A stretch of 15,563 nt of DNA from CAYOVG01 sp964407285 (GTDB lineage Bacteria; Desulfobacterota; Syntrophobacteria; Syntrophobacterales; Syntrophobacteraceae): positions 1 to 15,563 of the forward strand of contig CAYOVG010000155.1 of NCBI GenBank assembly GCA_964407285.1, in the 5' to 3' direction. The notes under the pieces are model-generated. The model saw only the letters and a program-made list of their open reading frames with translations, was not told the origin of the DNA and searched no databases. A program made the translations under genes and the position numbers. Each line of letters starts with the position of its first letter. Position 1 is the stretch's first letter. Of the stretch, positions 13,057 through 15,563 are shown one piece after another.

Positions 13057-13422
13057 TCATTCCTCGCGAGGCGCACCCCGGCTCTCGACCCAGACGGTTC
13101 CCGACCTGAAGAACTCTTCCATCCGTATGAATACATCGGGACCGGCGCCGCAACACCGCACATCGAGCACATCATCCATTTCCATGAGTTGCTTGACGAT
13201 ATCGCCTATCCTCCTTCCATTGCCGATGAGCAGGATGATGCGGTTCAAACCCGCGTCTTCCGCCGGAATGCTCAAAATACCGTCCACGCTGCCGGTCCTG
13301 GCCGAGAAAAGGCTAAAAATACCCGATACTGCTTCCGGGTGATTCCTTACGATAAGCTCCACCTGGGTACAGCGGCTCCAGGAGCAAGCACTCTCGTCAT
13401 TTCCAGGTTCAATAGCTGACAA
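13057..13422 (-). CDS. ACT-domain protein, IlvN-like acetolactate synthase small subunit
   Basis: A 121-residue protein with an ACT domain at about 19-95. QVELIVRNHPEAVSGIFSLFSAR, then DGILSIPAED and LLIGNGRRIGDIVKQL, follow the order of E. coli IlvN (ELTVRNHPGVM, GLFARR, EGILC, LLVN, LEQM). IlvN binds valine and controls the catalytic subunit of acetolactate synthase in branched amino acid synthesis. No catalytic subunit gene is nearby, so it may instead be an orphan ACT sensor. The start is a TTG at 13422 with GGAGGT 7 nt upstream; the frame continues upstream to 13581, but that part is low-complexity and lacks a ribosome site. It is followed by pyrR on the same strand after a 230-bp gap. 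Confidence 0.75.
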   Translation of the reverse strand: MSAIEPGNDESACSWSRCTQVELIVRNHPEAVSGIFSLFSARTGSVDGILSIPAEDAGLNRIILLIGNGRRIGDIVKQLMEMDDVLDVRCCGAGPDVFIRMEEFFRSGTVWVESRGAPREE

Positions 13423-14190
13423 TTGATCCACCTCCAAATATCTCCCTGCCGACGGCATCGCTTTTCGAGCGCAAGGCGCCGCGGCATGGCCATTCTTTCG
13501 ACGCCGGCGAGCGCCTCGCACAGGCATTGTGCACAGGCGCCGTCCACCGTTCGTCAAGAGCACGCGCAACAGGCGCTGCACGGCTTATGCTTATCGGGAA
13601 CTCGCACAGCAGCGGATTCCCGCGTGTCGGGCGCGGGCCGCGCCGCCCCGGAGCAGCCGCTGCCGTCCAATTCTTTGACATCCGGACAATCTCTCAGAGA
13701 ACCACCAGCCCCGCGGTATTGGAGGTCCCGGCCTCATGAGCGAACAGAATCCCGTATGTCCCGTTCGGTTAATGCATGCAAGAGCCGCACCGATGGATAC
13801 CGAACCCTGGACACCCCGAACCGGGCTCCCATGAGCGCAGCCCCGGACGACCTGCGCTTTCCTGGATTTCCGGGACGGCAAAGCGGATGGTCCGGTCCGT
13901 CCATGCCTGGGAAAATAAAAATAGCACCAATAAGATAAGCAACGTGAACCGGCTATTCCCGTCCCGAGCCCAATCCGGCGGCAATATCGGTTTCTCATAA
14001 GGCGAAATAGGGGGGAATCATGGAGGAAGAACGTGAAAAACCACAGGGGGAGCATCTCCGGTGTTCACATCGAATTACCGGTGCGCCATCTTATTCCGGC
14101 CATTTTGCTCCGGGTGTCAGGCAGAGCACGATGACGCGAAAGGAGCGCGCCACCAGGATATCTAACGGTTCTCCGCTTCGCCACGTCCAC
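13423..14190. other. 768-bp stretch with no recognisable gene
   Basis: GC-rich sequence with overlapping open frames on both strands, none resembling a protein I know. The best minor candidates are a minus-strand TTG frame at 13769-13984 with a hydrophobic stretch (LLILLVLFLF) near its start, and a plus-strand frame at 14020-14196 (58 residues, charged, MEEEREKPQGEHLRC start). Neither has convincing support. It may hold decayed genes or an unannotated RNA. Confidence 0.5.
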
Positions 14191-15378
14191 TCATGACGAT
14201 ACCGGACCCGACTCCAACTCCTTCAGCAGTTTTCTGGCATGCGTGTTTTCGGGATTGAGACCGACGGCCTTGTGCACCATCCTTCGGGCTTCATCCAACT
14301 GGCCGATTCTTTTGTACAAAAGCCCGATATTGTAATGAATGACATCCGAATCCGGCACTATCGCCAGGCACTTCCGATACACCAGCACGCTCTCTTCATA
14401 CCTGTTCGCCTTGCGCAGGGCCACGGCGTAATTGTTGAACACGTGAACCGTCTCCGGTATGGGATCGACCGTCTTGTCGAGGCATGATCCGGCTTTGGCC
14501 ACATCTCCCCAATCGAGATAGACCTGCGCGATGTTCACCAGGTTCATATCGGTGAGATTCATATTCAGCATCCTCTCGACGATTCTCTCGGCATCTCCCG
14601 ATCTTCCCGCGCTGAAGTACGCCCGCGCCAGGTCGATTCTCCGGTCCAGGTTCAAGGGGTTTTTCTCCACGGCCTGCTCTAGGAACAGCAACCCCTGCTC
14701 CTGGTTGCCCACGGCCATGTAGAGCTTCCCGAGCAGGTTGTTGTGCTCGCTCGTCCTCACCTCCTCGTCGGTATCCATCATCATACCGATGGCTTTGTCG
14801 AACTCCTCGAGGTGATAGAGACACTCGCAGACCATCATCGCCACCCGCGAATTGGAGCGCGTCTTCAGAATCTCGTTGCCCACTTCAAATGTTTCCCGGT
14901 ACTTGCCGTCGAGTTTCAGAAGCCTCATTTCGAAGATCTTCTCCTCGATCTCCCCCGAGGAAGCAGCCCGCTCCAGTATTTCCCCCATGTACTCGATCAA
15001 CTTCACTTCACTGAAAGGCTTCACCAGAAACCCGTCAGCGCCTTCCTCGACGGCGTACAACACCTTGTCGGCGGTCATCTCGTCGGAGATCATCAGAACC
15101 GGAATGCGGAAAAACCTGGCATCGCCTTTCAGCCATTTGACCAGTTCGATACCGGTCATGTTGGGCATATTCCAATCAGTCATGACAATATCGAAGGGGC
15201 GGCTGCAAATGTATTCCATGGCCAGTTTACCGTTATCGGCAGTGACCAGGTTGATGTAGCCGTTCCTTCTGAGCATGCCTCGAATCAACTCTCGCATCGT
15301 GGACTGATCATCCACCACGAGCACATTCGTGTTATGCTCTTTCCGCTTGCGCGCGCTGAAGGCTAAACGTGAGGCCAT
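14191..15378 (-). CDS. Response regulator with CheY-like receiver and TPR C-terminal region
   Basis: A 395-residue two-component protein. The receiver domain (about 16-135) has the acidic pair D23/D24, phospho-acceptor D68 (TDWNMPNMTG), the switch Ser at about 98 (LMISDE) and K120 (VKPF). From about 145 to the end come helical TPR-type repeats, including ...LGKLYMAVGNQEQGLLFLEQAV and ...YNIGLLYKRIGQLDEARRM. There is no DNA-binding or enzyme output domain, so phosphorylation probably changes protein-protein contacts. The ATG at 15378 has AAGGGA 5-6 nt upstream. It starts 35 nt after the stop of a GGDEF gene on the same strand, so they are likely one operon linking phosphorelay and cyclic-di-GMP signalling. 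The partner kinase is not visible. Confidence 0.9.
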   Translation of the reverse strand: MASRLAFSARKRKEHNTNVLVVDDQSTMRELIRGMLRRNGYINLVTADNGKLAMEYICSRPFDIVMTDWNMPNMTGIELVKWLKGDARFFRIPVLMISDEMTADKVLYAVEEGADGFLVKPFSEVKLIEYMGEILERAASSGEIEEKIFEMRLLKLDGKYRETFEVGNEILKTRSNSRVAMMVCECLYHLEEFDKAIGMMMDTDEEVRTSEHNNLLGKLYMAVGNQEQGLLFLEQAVEKNPLNLDRRIDLARAYFSAGRSGDAERIVERMLNMNLTDMNLVNIAQVYLDWGDVAKAGSCLDKTVDPIPETVHVFNNYAVALRKANRYEESVLVYRKCLAIVPDSDVIHYNIGLLYKRIGQLDEARRMVHKAVGLNPENTHARKLLKELESGPVSS

Positions 15379-15413
15379 TCGAGTCCCTTCGTCCTCTGCC
15401 GGGCGGCGCGGCG

Positions 15414-15563
15414 CTACACTACGACGGTGCGGTTTCGCCCACCGCGTTTCGCTTCATACAAAGCCTTATCCGCCGCATTGCCGAGGCTCACCGCATCCTG
15501 GTAGTGCGGAAAGCCGGCCAGGCCGCAACTGAACGTCACACTGAAGCACCCCTCGTCGGAGTG
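15414..15563 (-). CDS. Diguanylate cyclase (GGDEF domain), C-terminal fragment
   Basis: Only the last 49 residues are in the window; the gene continues past the right edge. They read VTFSCGLAGFP, then NAADKALYEAKRGGRNRTVVV, the typical end of a GGDEF domain (the ADxALYxAKxxGRNR motif). GGDEF enzymes make cyclic-di-GMP from two GTP. The catalytic GGDEF motif itself and any sensor domain are outside the window. The stop is at 15414-15416, 35 nt before the response regulator start. Confidence 0.9.
   Translation of the reverse strand, partial: HSDEGCFSVTFSCGLAGFPHYQDAVSLGNAADKALYEAKRGGRNRTVVV

Noticed and set aside
13769..13984. Minus-strand 71-residue frame with a hydrophobic segment near its start
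   Set aside because: TTG start, only a weak GAGAA upstream, and the sequence after the hydrophobic stretch looks random.
14020..14196. Plus-strand 58-residue frame starting MEEEREKPQGE
   Set aside because: AGGGGG precedes the ATG, but the product is unlike any known family and it overlaps the end of the convergent response regulator. Kept only as a minor candidate.

Overview
The window looks like chromosome from a high-GC, free-living anaerobic deltaproteobacterium. Gene content and style fit the Syntrophobacter/Syntrophobacterales group, but this is inferred from family resemblance and no database search was run. The evidence is an MEP-pathway pair next to cysS, a class A RNase P RNA, a DUF39-type homocysteine-biosynthesis gene start, large CheB-CheR-PAS signalling proteins, response regulator and GGDEF genes, and frequent TTG starts.

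Left third (1-4780): a housekeeping block. A homocysteine-biosynthesis protein leaves the window to the left. Reading right are a DUF374 acyltransferase-like gene, rnpB, ispD, ispF and cysS. IspD and IspF catalyse two steps of isoprenoid precursor synthesis, and CysS charges tRNA-Cys. After cysS comes a 250-bp mosaic of small repeats: a 10-bp perfect hairpin, a decayed 54-bp tandem repeat, and eight copies of GCAACCC that end exactly at the stop codon of the next, convergent gene.

Middle (4781-8656, minus strand): a very long CheB-CheR-PAS-coiled coil-PAS-GAF-PAS sensor protein without a histidine kinase domain, preceded by a small IsdG/HmoA-like monooxygenase gene.

Accessory region (about 8660-12060): a probable small island or island remnant. 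It holds three short phage-like genes followed by a terminator, then an AT-richer pair consisting of a TPR-like acidic protein and a YhaV-family toxin. Each of the two gene sets is preceded by a copy of the same 51/52-bp promoter-like element. Beyond the toxin is about 650 bp of non-coding, repeat-bearing DNA that runs up to the 3' end of a tRNA-Gly(TCC) gene, a classic integration site.

Right third (12064-15563, minus strand): tRNA-Gly, pyrR and an IlvN-like ACT-domain protein, then about 770 bp with no recognisable gene, then a response regulator with a TPR tail lying downstream of a diguanylate cyclase whose C-terminus enters at the right edge. The last two genes probably form one signalling operon.

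The best candidate for an undescribed system is the TPR-like protein plus YhaV toxin pair at 10265-11356. The known partner of YhaV is the AbrB-like PrlF, which is absent here. The toxin gene may carry a one-base frameshift close to its start.
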